Origin: an uncultured Rhodospirillaceae bacterium
GTDB lineage: Bacteria; Pseudomonadota; Alphaproteobacteria; Dongiales; Dongiaceae
Assembly: GCA_902826565.1 (NCBI GenBank)
Contig: CADEFF010000005.1
Span: 39,837 to 103,836, forward strand
DNA length: 64,000 nucleotides
Direction: 5' to 3'
Within the stretch, counting starts at the first letter, position 1; every line of letters starts with the position of its first letter. Both the position numbers and the translations under genes were made by a program. The notes beneath the pieces were generated by a model. The model did no database searches and was not told the DNA's origin. It saw nothing but the letters and a program-made list of their open reading frames with translations. This document shows, in pieces, positions 17,649 to 26,168 of this stretch.

Positions 17649-18587
17649 TTATCGGGCGACGGCGGGTCGCGGCCGCGCCATGAGCGATCGCACGAAGCCG
17701 ATGGGCCCGCGATCGGTCATCCGGATGGAATGCCTCGCCTGCGCGCCGAGCGCCTGGGTGAGCCGGTCAAGGATCATGGCGAGCAGCACGATGCCGATCC
17801 CGCCGAGTGCGGCGAGGCCCATGTCGAGCCGACCGATGCCGCGCAGCACGAGCTGGCCCAGCCCTTCGACGGCGATCATCGAGGCATAGACCACCATCGC
17901 CAGCGCCATCATGAGGGTCTGGTTGAGGCCCGCCATGATGCTTCGAACGGCGAGCGGCATCTGCACCTTGGTCAGCACCTGCCGGTGGCTGGAGCCGAAA
18001 GCATAGGCCGCTTCCACCGCGGTCGGCGGCACCCCGCGAATGCCGAGGCTGGTAAGGCGGATGATCGGCGGCAGCGCAAAGAACACGGTAACGAACACGC
18101 CCGGCACGTTTCCGATTCCCACCAGCATCACGATCGGCACGAGATAGACGAAGGCCGGCAGCGTCTGCAGCACGTCGAGGAACGGACGCAGTATTGTGTC
18201 GAACCGGTCGTTGCGGCCCGCCATGATGCCGATCGGCACGCCGATCAACGCGCAGACCGATACCGCCGTCAGAATGATGGCGAGCGTGACGAGCGTGTCC
18301 TGCCAGATCCCGATCAGGCCGATCGTAAACATCGCAACCGTCACGAAGATGGCGGTTCCGAAGCCCGCGATCTGCCAGGCGAACAGGAACAGCACGCCGA
18401 GGAAGATCGTCGGCGGCACCGACATCAGCAACGACGTCATGTGATCGAGGAAGAAGGCCACCGGCCAGCGGATCGCCTGGAAGAAGGGACGGAAGTTGCT
18501 CGCCGTCCAGTCGACCGCAATCTGGATCCATTGCTTCAGGGGAAGCGTGTAGTACTGGAACGGATCCAGCAGCATGTCGCTTTCCAT
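17649..18587 (-). CDS. Glycine betaine/quaternary amine ABC transporter permease (ProW-like)
   Basis: A 312-residue inner-membrane permease with about six helices. The N-terminal soluble helix, a transmembrane core and the loop AYAFGSSHRQVLTKVQMPLA are as in ProW. With the downstream ProX- and ProV-like genes (gaps of 34 nt each) it makes a full importer for betaine-like compounds. Confidence 0.88.
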   Translation of the reverse strand: MESDMLLDPFQYYTLPLKQWIQIAVDWTASNFRPFFQAIRWPVAFFLDHMTSLLMSVPPTIFLGVLFLFAWQIAGFGTAIFVTVAMFTIGLIGIWQDTLVTLAIILTAVSVCALIGVPIGIMAGRNDRFDTILRPFLDVLQTLPAFVYLVPIVMLVGIGNVPGVFVTVFFALPPIIRLTSLGIRGVPPTAVEAAYAFGSSHRQVLTKVQMPLAVRSIMAGLNQTLMMALAMVVYASMIAVEGLGQLVLRGIGRLDMGLAALGGIGIVLLAMILDRLTQALGAQARHSIRMTDRGPIGFVRSLMARPRPAVAR

Positions 18588-18620
18588 CGCGTGATCCTCC
18601 CTGATGCGCGCACGCGGGCG

Positions 18621-18995
18621 CTATTTCAGCGGCTTGTAGGCCGTGACCTCGACTTCGATCTTGCAGTCGAACATGAGATCGGCGCGCACCGTGGCGCGGG
18701 TCGGCGAGTTTTCGGCGAAGAACTCGCTATAGACCTTGTTGTAGCCGATGAAATCCCTCGTATCCTGGAGCCATACCGTCACCTTCACGACGTCGGCGAG
18801 CGTGCAGTCGACCTCCCCAAGCGTGCGCTTGATGTTCTGCAGCACCTGCCGCGTTTCGGCCTCTATGCCGCCATGGATCAGGATGCCGTCCGGTCCGAGC
18901 GCGAGCTGGCCGGAAAGGAACACGAAGTCGCCGGCGCGTACCGCCTTCGAGTAGGCGTAGGGCGACTTGGAATCGGGATAAGTGATCTGCTTCAT
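18621..18995 (-). CDS. RidA family (YjgF/YER057c/UK114) protein
   Basis: A 124-residue trimeric-type protein. RidA members deaminate reactive enamines/imines or act in catabolism of amines. The substrate Arg is in SPTRATVRADL and the Glu in KIEVEVTAYK; both are those of active RidA-type members. It is encoded between a FadR-type regulator and the quaternary-amine permease with gaps of about 31-33 nt, so it probably handles an imine or enamine intermediate of this operon's substrate. Confidence 0.85.
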   Translation of the reverse strand: MKQITYPDSKSPYAYSKAVRAGDFVFLSGQLALGPDGILIHGGIEAETRQVLQNIKRTLGEVDCTLADVVKVTVWLQDTRDFIGYNKVYSEFFAENSPTRATVRADLMFDCKIEVEVTAYKPLK

Positions 18996-19026
18996 CGTTC
19001 GCTTGCCTTGCTGCTGTTGCGTGATC

Positions 19027-19794
19027 TCAGAATCGCGAGCCGCTCGGGAGCGGCGTCTCTTCCTGCTCTTTCCGTATTTGTCGTTTTTCGGAACCGGACG
19101 GCTCCCGGTCCGTGCCGAACATGTTGGCGCGTACCGCGTCGATATGGAGCCGCATCAGCCGCTCGGCGGTGAGCGCGTCGCGTTGCGCGATCGCTTCGAC
19201 CACGCCGCAATGATGCTCCCAGTAACGCCGCGGCCCGTAGGAGGATAGGGCGAGCTTCTGCAGCTTGCCCCAGGCGGTCTGGGTGCGGACCGCATTGATC
19301 GCGTCGAAGAGGGCCAGCATCAGCGCGTTATGCGCGGCTTCCGCGATCAGGCGGTGGAGCGTGCCGTCCCATAGCTCGTAGGTCGATACGTCGACGGCGG
19401 CCTCGCTTCGCCGCAGCGCGCGCTGCATGTTCCGGATCTCGACCGGCGTTGCCCGGATCGCCGCCAGCCGCGCGATGATCGGCTCGAGATAGCCGCGGAC
19501 CTCCATCAGCTCCGCCGGGCTCGTGCCGCCGCTGACCATGATGAGGTCGCGCTCGTTCCGGAGCGGCCGGTTGCCGACGAAGGTCCCTTGGCCGACATGG
19601 CGCCAGATGGCGCCCTCGGCCTCCATCAGCGCGAGCGCTTCGCGCAGCGCCGCGCGGCTGACCCCCAGCTCGACCGCGAGCTCGCGCTCCGCCGGCAGGC
19701 GGCTATTGAGCGGCTGATTGTTTCCGATGAGATAGGCACGAAGCTTCGCCAGCGCATCATCGCTTCTGGAGATCCGGCGGCCGGCGGACATCAT
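19027..19794 (-). CDS. GntR-family transcriptional regulator (FadR/FCD type)
   Basis: A 255-residue regulator. An N-terminal winged helix (about 10-75; LPAERELAVELGVSRAALRE) is followed by an all-helical FCD ligand domain (about 90-225). Its ATG overlaps the stop of the FAH-family gene (ATGATG/TGA), so translation is probably coupled. Its place within the operon suggests it senses a pathway intermediate and controls the Rieske promoter; no operator was assigned with confidence. Confidence 0.86.
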   Translation of the reverse strand: MMSAGRRISRSDDALAKLRAYLIGNNQPLNSRLPAERELAVELGVSRAALREALALMEAEGAIWRHVGQGTFVGNRPLRNERDLIMVSGGTSPAELMEVRGYLEPIIARLAAIRATPVEIRNMQRALRRSEAAVDVSTYELWDGTLHRLIAEAAHNALMLALFDAINAVRTQTAWGKLQKLALSSYGPRRYWEHHCGVVEAIAQRDALTAERLMRLHIDAVRANMFGTDREPSGSEKRQIRKEQEETPLPSGSRF

Positions 19795-20600
19795 GCTCTC
19801 GCTTTCTCGAAGGTAGCGAAGACGGGCTCGAAGGCGCGGAAGCGCGCGACGACCGCATCGCCGGGTTCGGCGTGGAAATTGCCCGTGCAGGTGCCGGTGC
19901 TGATGATCTGACCCTTCCGCAGGAAATCGCCGCGCTTGATCCGGTCGTTCGCGAGCCAGAGCAGGGAGTTCAGCGGGTGGCCGAGCACGCGCCCGCCCGT
20001 GCCCTCCGCGACGAGCCGGTCATTGACGAAGAGCTGCGTCGGCTCGGCGGCGAGATCGATCGCTTGCCAGTTCTCGACCGGGCTGCCGAACACCATCAAA
20101 CCGTCCTTGGCGTTGTCGGCAATGAGCGACGCCACACCGACGCTCGCCCAATCCGCATAGCGTGTATCAGCGATCTCGACGGTCGGGATCGCCGCCGCCA
20201 CCGCCGCAGCCGCCGCCTCGCGCCCGATTTCGCCGGGTCCCGTCAGGTCGCGGCCGAGGCGCAGCGCGAACTCGAGCTGCAGCGAGCGCAGGAAGTTTTC
20301 CTGAGGCGCGATCCTGGCGCCGTTCGGCCGGACCTGGTCCGCGAGTATCCGGCCGGCAAAAGGCTCGGTCGCGCCGACGCGCTCCTGGGCCGTGCGTCCC
20401 GTGCTGCCGATCTTCCAGCCGAGAACCGGGGCCCCGACGAGCCGTATGAGCTCGTCCTGGATCGCATAGCCCTCGTCCACCGTCGCGGGATGCGCAGGAG
20501 CGACGAGCCCCGGAATGCGCCGGCCCTCGCGGCGGGCGGCGAGGAGCATGCCGGCGGCGGCCCGCCGGTCCAGCGATTCGGTCACACTGGATGGCTGCAT
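19791..20600 (-). CDS. FAH-superfamily 2-keto-4-pentenoate hydratase-like protein
   Basis: A 269-residue enzyme of the fumarylacetoacetase fold, nearest in look to 2-oxopent-4-enoate hydratases and 4-oxalocrotonate decarboxylases (MhpD type). Conserved parts include GWKIGSTGRTAQERVG, the metal-site region LQLEFALRLG and the GRVLGHPLNSLLWLAN segment. It probably acts on a 2-oxo acid in a catabolic pathway. The ATG at 20600 overlaps the Rieske gene by 19 nt, which fits tight operon packing. Confidence 0.8.
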   Translation of the reverse strand: MQPSSVTESLDRRAAAGMLLAARREGRRIPGLVAPAHPATVDEGYAIQDELIRLVGAPVLGWKIGSTGRTAQERVGATEPFAGRILADQVRPNGARIAPQENFLRSLQLEFALRLGRDLTGPGEIGREAAAAAVAAAIPTVEIADTRYADWASVGVASLIADNAKDGLMVFGSPVENWQAIDLAAEPTQLFVNDRLVAEGTGGRVLGHPLNSLLWLANDRIKRGDFLRKGQIISTGTCTGNFHAEPGDAVVARFRAFEPVFATFEKARA

Positions 20601-21805
20601 GCGCGGAGATCGCCCGGCAGGGCGGCCTCGTCGGGGTCGAGGGGAAGCGCGTTCGTCGATTCCATCATCTTGCTCACCCACCAGGCGGCCATTTGCGGTA
20701 TGAGCGGCTCGAGATGCGAGAGGCGCCCAGGCTGCGCGAAAGGCGATTTCAGGCCGAGAAGCTGCTGCTCGGTGATGTCGTTGTCCTCGGAGACGGCGAT
20801 CTTCCAGCGCTTGAAGTAGTAGGCGGCGCGCTCTGCGAAATCGGCCTCCGCCATGGATTCGCGCGGGAAGCAGCCGCCGAGCGTGACCCTGGTGCGGTGC
20901 GGACCCTGGGGGCTGAGCTCGACGTACCAGACGCAGTCGACGGTGAGCGCGATCAGGGTCGAGGGAAAAAGACAGACGAAGTTGGTGCCTTCGGCGGCGT
21001 GGCCGTAGAGGCCGGGGATGCGGGGGAGGGCGTGCCGAACGTCCTCGTTCAGCAGGGCGCGCGTGCCGGCATGCCGTTCGCGCATTACGAGCCAGTTGCC
21101 GCGCGTCTCGGGGCTGAAATGCTCGTAGCCGCCTTCGAGCTTGTTCAGCGTGGTCGAGTGGACCATGGGCACATGGAAGTCCTCCACCGAGTTTTCGATA
21201 TGGTTCTTCCAGTTGCAGGCGACGTCGAACTCGACGCGATCGGCCAGCACCAGGTTCTCGCAGCGATAGGCGGCAAGCTGCTCGGGCATGTCGCCGAGAT
21301 GCGCATCGACCGAGCCTGCCTCCTCGCCGAGCCGCACGAAGATGAAACCGCAGCGGCACTGGGTTTCGAATTCGATGAGCCCGTACTCTTCGGCGTCGAA
21401 TTCCTGGGTCTGGTCCATGCCGACGGCGCCACGCAGCCTGCCGTCGAGGTCGTAGTTCCAGAAGTGATAGGGACAGCGGAAGCCACGGCAGTTCCCCGCC
21501 CCCTTCGCCACCCGGGTACCGCGATGCCGGCAACTATTCGCGAAAGTCTTCACCTGCCCCCCGCGGTTGCGGACGAAGAGCAGCGGAACGCCGAGAAAGG
21601 TTTCGCTGAAAAAATCGCCCGGATTGGGAATCCGGCTTTCGTGACCGAAGAAATTCCAGGTCCGGGCGAACAGATGCTTTAGCTCGGCGTCGTAGAAGGC
21701 CTGCGACGTATAGGCGGCGGGCGGTAGTGTTTCTGCCTGGAGCAGCGGCTTGAACACATTGGCGAAACGAGCGCCGTTCCCGTCACGCCTGTTGTCTCGC
21801 AGCAT
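20582..21805 (-). CDS. Rieske-type non-haem iron oxygenase, large subunit
   Basis: A 407-residue oxygenase. The Rieske cluster ligands are Cys92, His94, Cys111 and His114 (SCRHRG and CPYHFW). The catalytic domain has NWK (198-200) and the iron ligands His211 and His216, with a likely third Asp in SEDNDITEQQ. The bridging residue three before the first His is Glu208 rather than Asp, as known for carnitine monooxygenase and stachydrine demethylase. With the ProVWX-type genes downstream, an N-demethylase or monooxygenase of a quaternary amine is likely. No reductase gene is nearby. First gene of the operon. Confidence 0.85.
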   Translation of the reverse strand: MLRDNRRDGNGARFANVFKPLLQAETLPPAAYTSQAFYDAELKHLFARTWNFFGHESRIPNPGDFFSETFLGVPLLFVRNRGGQVKTFANSCRHRGTRVAKGAGNCRGFRCPYHFWNYDLDGRLRGAVGMDQTQEFDAEEYGLIEFETQCRCGFIFVRLGEEAGSVDAHLGDMPEQLAAYRCENLVLADRVEFDVACNWKNHIENSVEDFHVPMVHSTTLNKLEGGYEHFSPETRGNWLVMRERHAGTRALLNEDVRHALPRIPGLYGHAAEGTNFVCLFPSTLIALTVDCVWYVELSPQGPHRTRVTLGGCFPRESMAEADFAERAAYYFKRWKIAVSEDNDITEQQLLGLKSPFAQPGRLSHLEPLIPQMAAWWVSKMMESTNALPLDPDEAALPGDLRACSHPV

Positions 21806-22057
21806 CGCGTTCGTTCCTCGATCATCCTGCGCAAAGCCCGAGGCGATACGCTCCAGAAAAACCGAACCATACGCAAGCCATTGATGACATCGGTGGAAAA
21901 TTCCAGGGGATTGTTTCTTAAATCATTCATATGGCGATATTTTTTGAGACCGAAATTAGAACCAATTATCCGATTGGCATCAAACTCGACATTGACTCCC
22001 GGCGCGACGGAATGGGATATGCGAGGGCCTTACGAACGTGACCGAAGCAGGTGGATC
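21806..22057. promoter_or_regulatory. Divergent promoter region between the Rieske operon and gamma-glutamyltransferase
   Basis: 252 bases, clearly AT-richer than the flanks, with runs such as CGATATTTTTTGAG. It must hold the promoters of both directions. For the plus strand TTGACT (21992-21997) and GATATG (22016-22021) with 18 bp between is a weak candidate. No regulator site could be assigned. Confidence 0.45.
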
Positions 22058-23827
22058 ATGGGTAGCCGGACGTTTCGCAGCAGAGACACAACGGCGACCA
22101 CCTACTACCCCCGGTTGTTTGGACGAAATTTCGCGGTAGCGGCCCATCATTATCTTGCGGCCTATGCGGGTGCTGAAATCCTGCGCGAGGGCGGAAACGC
22201 GGTCGATGCGGCGGTCGCCGCCACGCTGGTCGAAGGATTGGTGGATCCGCACATGCACACGCTCGGCGGCGAGTGTCCGATGCTGATCTATGACGCCGGG
22301 GCGGATCGCGTCTGGAGCGTGAACGGCAACACCGTCGCTCCGGCGCGTGCGACGCCCGATGCCTATCGCGCCCGCGGATACACCGATGTGCCGGACGAGG
22401 GCGTGCTCGCGGCCGGCGTGCCGGCCGCCTTCGGCGCGCTGATAACCGCTCTTCGCCGATTCGGCTCCTTGCCCTTCGCCACGGTCGCAGCGCCGGCAAT
22501 GGCCCATGCAGGAGCGGGCTTTCCGGCGCATCGCGGTCTCATCGCGCAGGAGGGTTTCGGCCTTGCCGATCTTGCGCCGCGATTGAGATCCGAGTGGCAC
22601 GGCGGTGCGGCGATCTACCTCCCGGAAGGCCGGCTGCCGCGCGAGGGCGAGCTGGTCCGCAACGGGGCGCTTCACGACATGCTGGAGCAGGCCTGCCACG
22701 CCGAACGCGCCGCCGCGTCTCGCGATGCGGGGCTGCAGGCGGTGTTCGACTGCTTCTACAGGGGCGACGTCGCGGCCGCGCTTCATGCCCATACCTCGGC
22801 TCATGACGGGCTGTTCTCGCGCGAGGATTTCGCAGATTTCACGGTCGGGGTCGAGGCGCCGGTCGCTTACGGGTTTGGCGGGTACGAGGTCTACAAATGC
22901 GGTCCCTGGAATCAGGGGCCGGCGCTGCTGCTCGCTCTTGGGATGCTGGAGCGGTTCGAGCTCGAAAGGCTCGGCCACAACTCCGCCGACTACATCCATG
23001 TCGTGCTCGAGGCGATCAAGCTCGCCTATGCCGACCGCAACCAGTATTTCGGCGATCCGAGCTTCATCCAGGTGCCGATCGCGGAGATGCTTTCCCGCCG
23101 CTACGGCGAACTCCGCGCCGGCCTGATCGACATCGAGAGAGCGAGCGCCGAGATCCGCCCAGGCGACCCCGCCCGCGGCGCGGCGGCCCTCGCCGCGACG
23201 CGCACGCCCTTCCTCAGCCACGGCTCACCCGGCACGGTCCATGTCGACGTGATCGACGCCCAAGGCAACATGGCGGCCTTCACGCCGAGTGGCGGCTGGC
23301 TCAAATCCTCGCCCGTCGTAGCGACGCTGGGCTTCCCTATGACCAACCGGCTGATGACCTTCTATCTCGGGCCGGACGACCATCCGAACCAGGTGCGTCC
23401 GGGCAAGCAACCGCGCACGACGATCAGCCCCTCTCTTGCCTGCGGGAAGCATGCGCGCATGGCGTTCGGCAGCATGGGTGGCGACCAGCAGGACCAGTGG
23501 CAGCTCCAGTTCCTGCTGAACATGATTGTATTCGGGATGAACATGCAGGCCGCCATCGAAGCGCCGAAATTCAGCAGCTCGCATTTCTCGGCGTTTTTCG
23601 CGCCCCACGACAGCGCACCCAAGGCGGTCCGCATGGAGCCTCGTATAGCAGCCGCCTCCATCGACGAGCTCCGTCGGCGTGGCCATGAGATCGAGCTCGC
23701 CGCCGACTGGACAGAGGGCTTCATTCTGGGCGCCCGGCACGACCTCGAGACCGGATCGCGCGAGGCCGCCTGCGACCCGCGCTGCGCCAAGAGCGAGATC
23801 TTTGCCGCCGCGGCGTTGAGCTGGTAG
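22058..23827 (+). CDS. Gamma-glutamyltransferase family protein (Ntn-hydrolase)
   Basis: A 589-residue self-cleaving amidohydrolase. The large-subunit opening AGAEILREGGNAVDAAVAA is typical. The small subunit should begin at Thr393 in SPGTVHVDVID, where the usual TTH is TVH but the nucleophilic Thr is kept. The oxyanion-site Gly-Gly is in PSGGW. No clear signal peptide is seen, so it may be cytosolic, unlike periplasmic Ggt. The ATG at 22058 follows AGGTGGA; the upstream in-frame region is AT-rich and not protein-like. Relatives cleave gamma-glutamyl amides or act as acylases; the substrate is not known. Confidence 0.82.
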   Translation: MGSRTFRSRDTTATTYYPRLFGRNFAVAAHHYLAAYAGAEILREGGNAVDAAVAATLVEGLVDPHMHTLGGECPMLIYDAGADRVWSVNGNTVAPARATPDAYRARGYTDVPDEGVLAAGVPAAFGALITALRRFGSLPFATVAAPAMAHAGAGFPAHRGLIAQEGFGLADLAPRLRSEWHGGAAIYLPEGRLPREGELVRNGALHDMLEQACHAERAAASRDAGLQAVFDCFYRGDVAAALHAHTSAHDGLFSREDFADFTVGVEAPVAYGFGGYEVYKCGPWNQGPALLLALGMLERFELERLGHNSADYIHVVLEAIKLAYADRNQYFGDPSFIQVPIAEMLSRRYGELRAGLIDIERASAEIRPGDPARGAAALAATRTPFLSHGSPGTVHVDVIDAQGNMAAFTPSGGWLKSSPVVATLGFPMTNRLMTFYLGPDDHPNQVRPGKQPRTTISPSLACGKHARMAFGSMGGDQQDQWQLQFLLNMIVFGMNMQAAIEAPKFSSSHFSAFFAPHDSAPKAVRMEPRIAAASIDELRRRGHEIELAADWTEGFILGARHDLETGSREAACDPRCAKSEIFAAAALSW

Positions 23828-23892
23828 GGCGGCGCGATGGTCCGCAGGCGCCGGCGCTCATGCGTCGACGAGCCGCTGCGGATTGCCGACGC

Positions 23893-24702
23893 TCAGTCGT
23901 CGAGCGCTGCGGCGGCGAGCGCGGCCACCTGAAGATCGACCACGGGATCCTCGCCGTCGCCGATGATCCAGGCTGCCGACAGGCCGGTCCAAGCGAGGAT
24001 CCACTGCAATAGCCGAACGCGATCCTGGCCGGATCGCGCGATCACGATCTCCAGCCGTCGCCGGAAGCGCTCCGGCCGCGTGGCGACCGGCCGCGACGGA
24101 TCCTCCATGTCCGGATTGCAGAAGAGGTTCGCATAGTCGAACCCGCGCTCGCCCCAAAGGCGCTTCGGGTCGATCGCGAGCCAGCCGCGTTCCTCGAAAT
24201 CGAGGACATTGTCGTGATGGATGTCGCCATGGAGCACGCCCGTCTCCTGCGGGGTCGAGAGCAGCAGCCGTGCCGTCTCCCCTGCCCGACCCAACAGACC
24301 GCCCTCTGCGTTCGCGACCGGCTCGAGCGCCGCGAACCAGACCGGCAAAGGCACGAGTTTCGGCAGCGGCTTCGCGCGCGGCGCGTGGAGCGCCGCGATG
24401 GCGTCGCAGAGAATGATCGTCGCCTCGTCGTCGCGACCTTCGCGCGCATAGGCGGAAAGCGACCGCCTGCCGAGGGCGCGTTCGAGCAGGATCGCCGCCC
24501 CATCCTGTTCCAGCAGGCGGACGGCGCCCTCGCCTTCCCACCAACGCAGCAACAGGCCGCCGAAGCCCTCCTCCGCCTCTGTCGCGATCTTCAGCATCGC
24601 CGCCCGGCCCTGCCGCCGCACCGGCAGGAGGCGCGCCCGCGGCGTCGCCACGGGATCGCCGTCAGGCACGAGATTCCACAGCGAGAGATAGCGATCGAAC
24701 AT
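23893..24702 (-). CDS. Aminoglycoside/hydroxyurea phosphotransferase family kinase (APH(6)-like)
   Basis: A 269-residue protein-kinase-fold enzyme. The catalytic loop GVLHGDIHHDNVLDF (His-Gly-Asp) and the metal-binding segment AIDPKRLWGERGFDYANLF match the streptomycin 6-kinase/hydroxyurea resistance family. Chromosomal members in soil bacteria often have unknown small-molecule substrates, so drug resistance is only one possibility. The ATG at 24702 begins MFDRYLSLWN; longer in-frame extensions run into the divergent promoter region. Divergent from the luciferase-like monooxygenase gene. Confidence 0.75.
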   Translation of the reverse strand: MFDRYLSLWNLVPDGDPVATPRARLLPVRRQGRAAMLKIATEAEEGFGGLLLRWWEGEGAVRLLEQDGAAILLERALGRRSLSAYAREGRDDEATIILCDAIAALHAPRAKPLPKLVPLPVWFAALEPVANAEGGLLGRAGETARLLLSTPQETGVLHGDIHHDNVLDFEERGWLAIDPKRLWGERGFDYANLFCNPDMEDPSRPVATRPERFRRRLEIVIARSGQDRVRLLQWILAWTGLSAAWIIGDGEDPVVDLQVAALAAAALDD

Positions 24703-24836
24703 GAAAGGGGCTTTGCGACACGACCCAAGACGAGAAATTCGGGAGCGACACCGTGCCCTCAGACGGGAGAGTGCCGCGGTCGATCCGGCCCCGGACGATG
24801 CGCGGCGCGCTTTACCTGTCCGCCGGGATATGGTAA

Positions 24837-24852
24837 TTGTATGATTGTATGA
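24837..24852 (+). promoter_or_regulatory. Tandem-octamer operator, site 1 (TTGTATGATTGTATGA)
   Basis: Two exact copies of TTGTATGA in direct repeat, 50 nt before the luciferase-like monooxygenase ATG and in the divergent gap with the kinase gene. The same 16-mer stands before the peptide-binding-protein gene and a 15/16 match before the phytanoyl-CoA dioxygenase gene. The repeats contain TATGAT, which resembles a -10 box, so a bound regulator would block polymerase. Confidence 0.7.
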
Positions 24853-24901
24853 CAGAACAGGTTTCCGACGGCGCGTCTCTCGGTCCGCGAAGGCATGCAC
24901 A

Positions 24902-26095
24902 ATGAAGATCGGCTATTTCTGCAATCCCAGCAATCCGGGGCATCAGCGCGACTATCGCAGCGTGATGAACGAGGTGCGCAACCTCTCGATCTTCTGCGAC
25001 AGGGCTGGCTTCGACAGCATCTGGTACGCCGAGCATCATTTCAGCATCTGGGGCCGCGAGGTTCTGCCCAACCCGCTGATCATGGCAGCCGATATCGCGG
25101 CGCGCACGCAACGCATCCGGATCGGCCTCGCGGCGGCGATCATCACCTTCTGGCATCCGCTGCGGCTCGCCGAAGACCTCGCGCTGCTTGACCAGCTCCT
25201 GGACGGTCGGCTCGAGATCGGCCTCGGGCGCGGCAATTACGGTATCGAAGGCACGAACCTCAATCCGAAGGCGGATCCGCGGAACCCCAAGCAGAACTTC
25301 GAGGTGTTCGCCGAGACGTTGCAGATCCTGAAGAAGGCTTTCACGGAGCGGCTCTTCAACCACCAGGGCACGCACTACACGGTGCCGACGCCCGGCTTCC
25401 AGTGGGACCGTGCGCATCCGGTCGACGACGCCGACTATATCGATGCGGCGACCAAGGAACTGAAATACATGTCGGTCTATCCGCGGCCGCTGCAGCAGCC
25501 CTACCCGCCGCTCTGGCAGGTGGTGGATTCGCCGCTCGCGATCGAATATGCGGCGCAGAACGACATGGGCATCATCATGTGGCGGCCGCCGGTGGAGACG
25601 CTGAAGGAGCGCTTCCGCCTCTATCAGGAAACGGCGGCCAAGGCGACCGGCAAGCCGGTGGCCTGGGGCGCCCGCACCAGCGTCGTGCGCGATACGTTCG
25701 TCGCGGACACCATGGAGCAGGCGCGCGACATGGCCGAACGCCATGTGATGCGCTACCTCAACTGGAGCAACTGGCGCGGGCCCAAGATCTATCTGAAGCC
25801 GGGCGAGGTGCTGACGCCGGCGCAGGAGCAGCAGCAGGTGAAGGAGCTCACCTTCGAGTTCGTGAAGGAGCGCTCGCTGCTCTTCGGCACGCCGGACTAT
25901 GTGGTCGACAAGATCGCCGAGCTGGAGGAGGAGCTCAGCATGGAGCAGCTCCTCGTCAACTCGACCTGGCTCGACATTCCGCACGATATCGCGATGCGCA
26001 GCATGCAGCTCTTCGCCGACAAGGTGCTGCCCCGCGTCCGGGGCGGCGCGCAGCCCGCGGCGATATCGCAGAAGATCGGCGCCGCCGCGCGGTAG
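24902..26095 (+). CDS. Luciferase-like flavin monooxygenase (LLM family)
   Basis: A 397-residue TIM-barrel monooxygenase that would use reduced FMN/F420-type flavin and O2. The start MKIGYFCNPSNPG, the AEHHF segment, DQLLDGRLEIGLGRGNYG and the later KATGKPVAWG region are typical of the bacterial luciferase alkanal/alkane monooxygenase group. The ATG at 24902 follows GAAGG and starts the first barrel strand; an in-frame ATG at 24845 lies within the operator region and is unlikely. It heads an operon with an amidohydrolase and a GFA protein. A flavin reductase gene is not seen nearby. Substrate unknown. Confidence 0.83.
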   Translation: MKIGYFCNPSNPGHQRDYRSVMNEVRNLSIFCDRAGFDSIWYAEHHFSIWGREVLPNPLIMAADIAARTQRIRIGLAAAIITFWHPLRLAEDLALLDQLLDGRLEIGLGRGNYGIEGTNLNPKADPRNPKQNFEVFAETLQILKKAFTERLFNHQGTHYTVPTPGFQWDRAHPVDDADYIDAATKELKYMSVYPRPLQQPYPPLWQVVDSPLAIEYAAQNDMGIIMWRPPVETLKERFRLYQETAAKATGKPVAWGARTSVVRDTFVADTMEQARDMAERHVMRYLNWSNWRGPKIYLKPGEVLTPAQEQQQVKELTFEFVKERSLLFGTPDYVVDKIAELEEELSMEQLLVNSTWLDIPHDIAMRSMQLFADKVLPRVRGGAQPAAISQKIGAAAR

Positions 26096-26168
26096 AATCC
26101 CCGGCGAGCGACCGGAAGCGTCGCGCCACCGCCTTCGCGCGGGCCCGCAACGGAGGCAAAACTTGGCT

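Noticed and set aside
21870..21876. CCATACG near the Rieske promoter as a TetR-type site
   Set aside because: Only one arm of the CCATAC-N6-GTATGG motif is present, so it is probably chance.
23893..24702. Calling the kinase an antibiotic-resistance gene
   Set aside because: The family is wide and the context is catabolic; resistance cannot be inferred from sequence alone.
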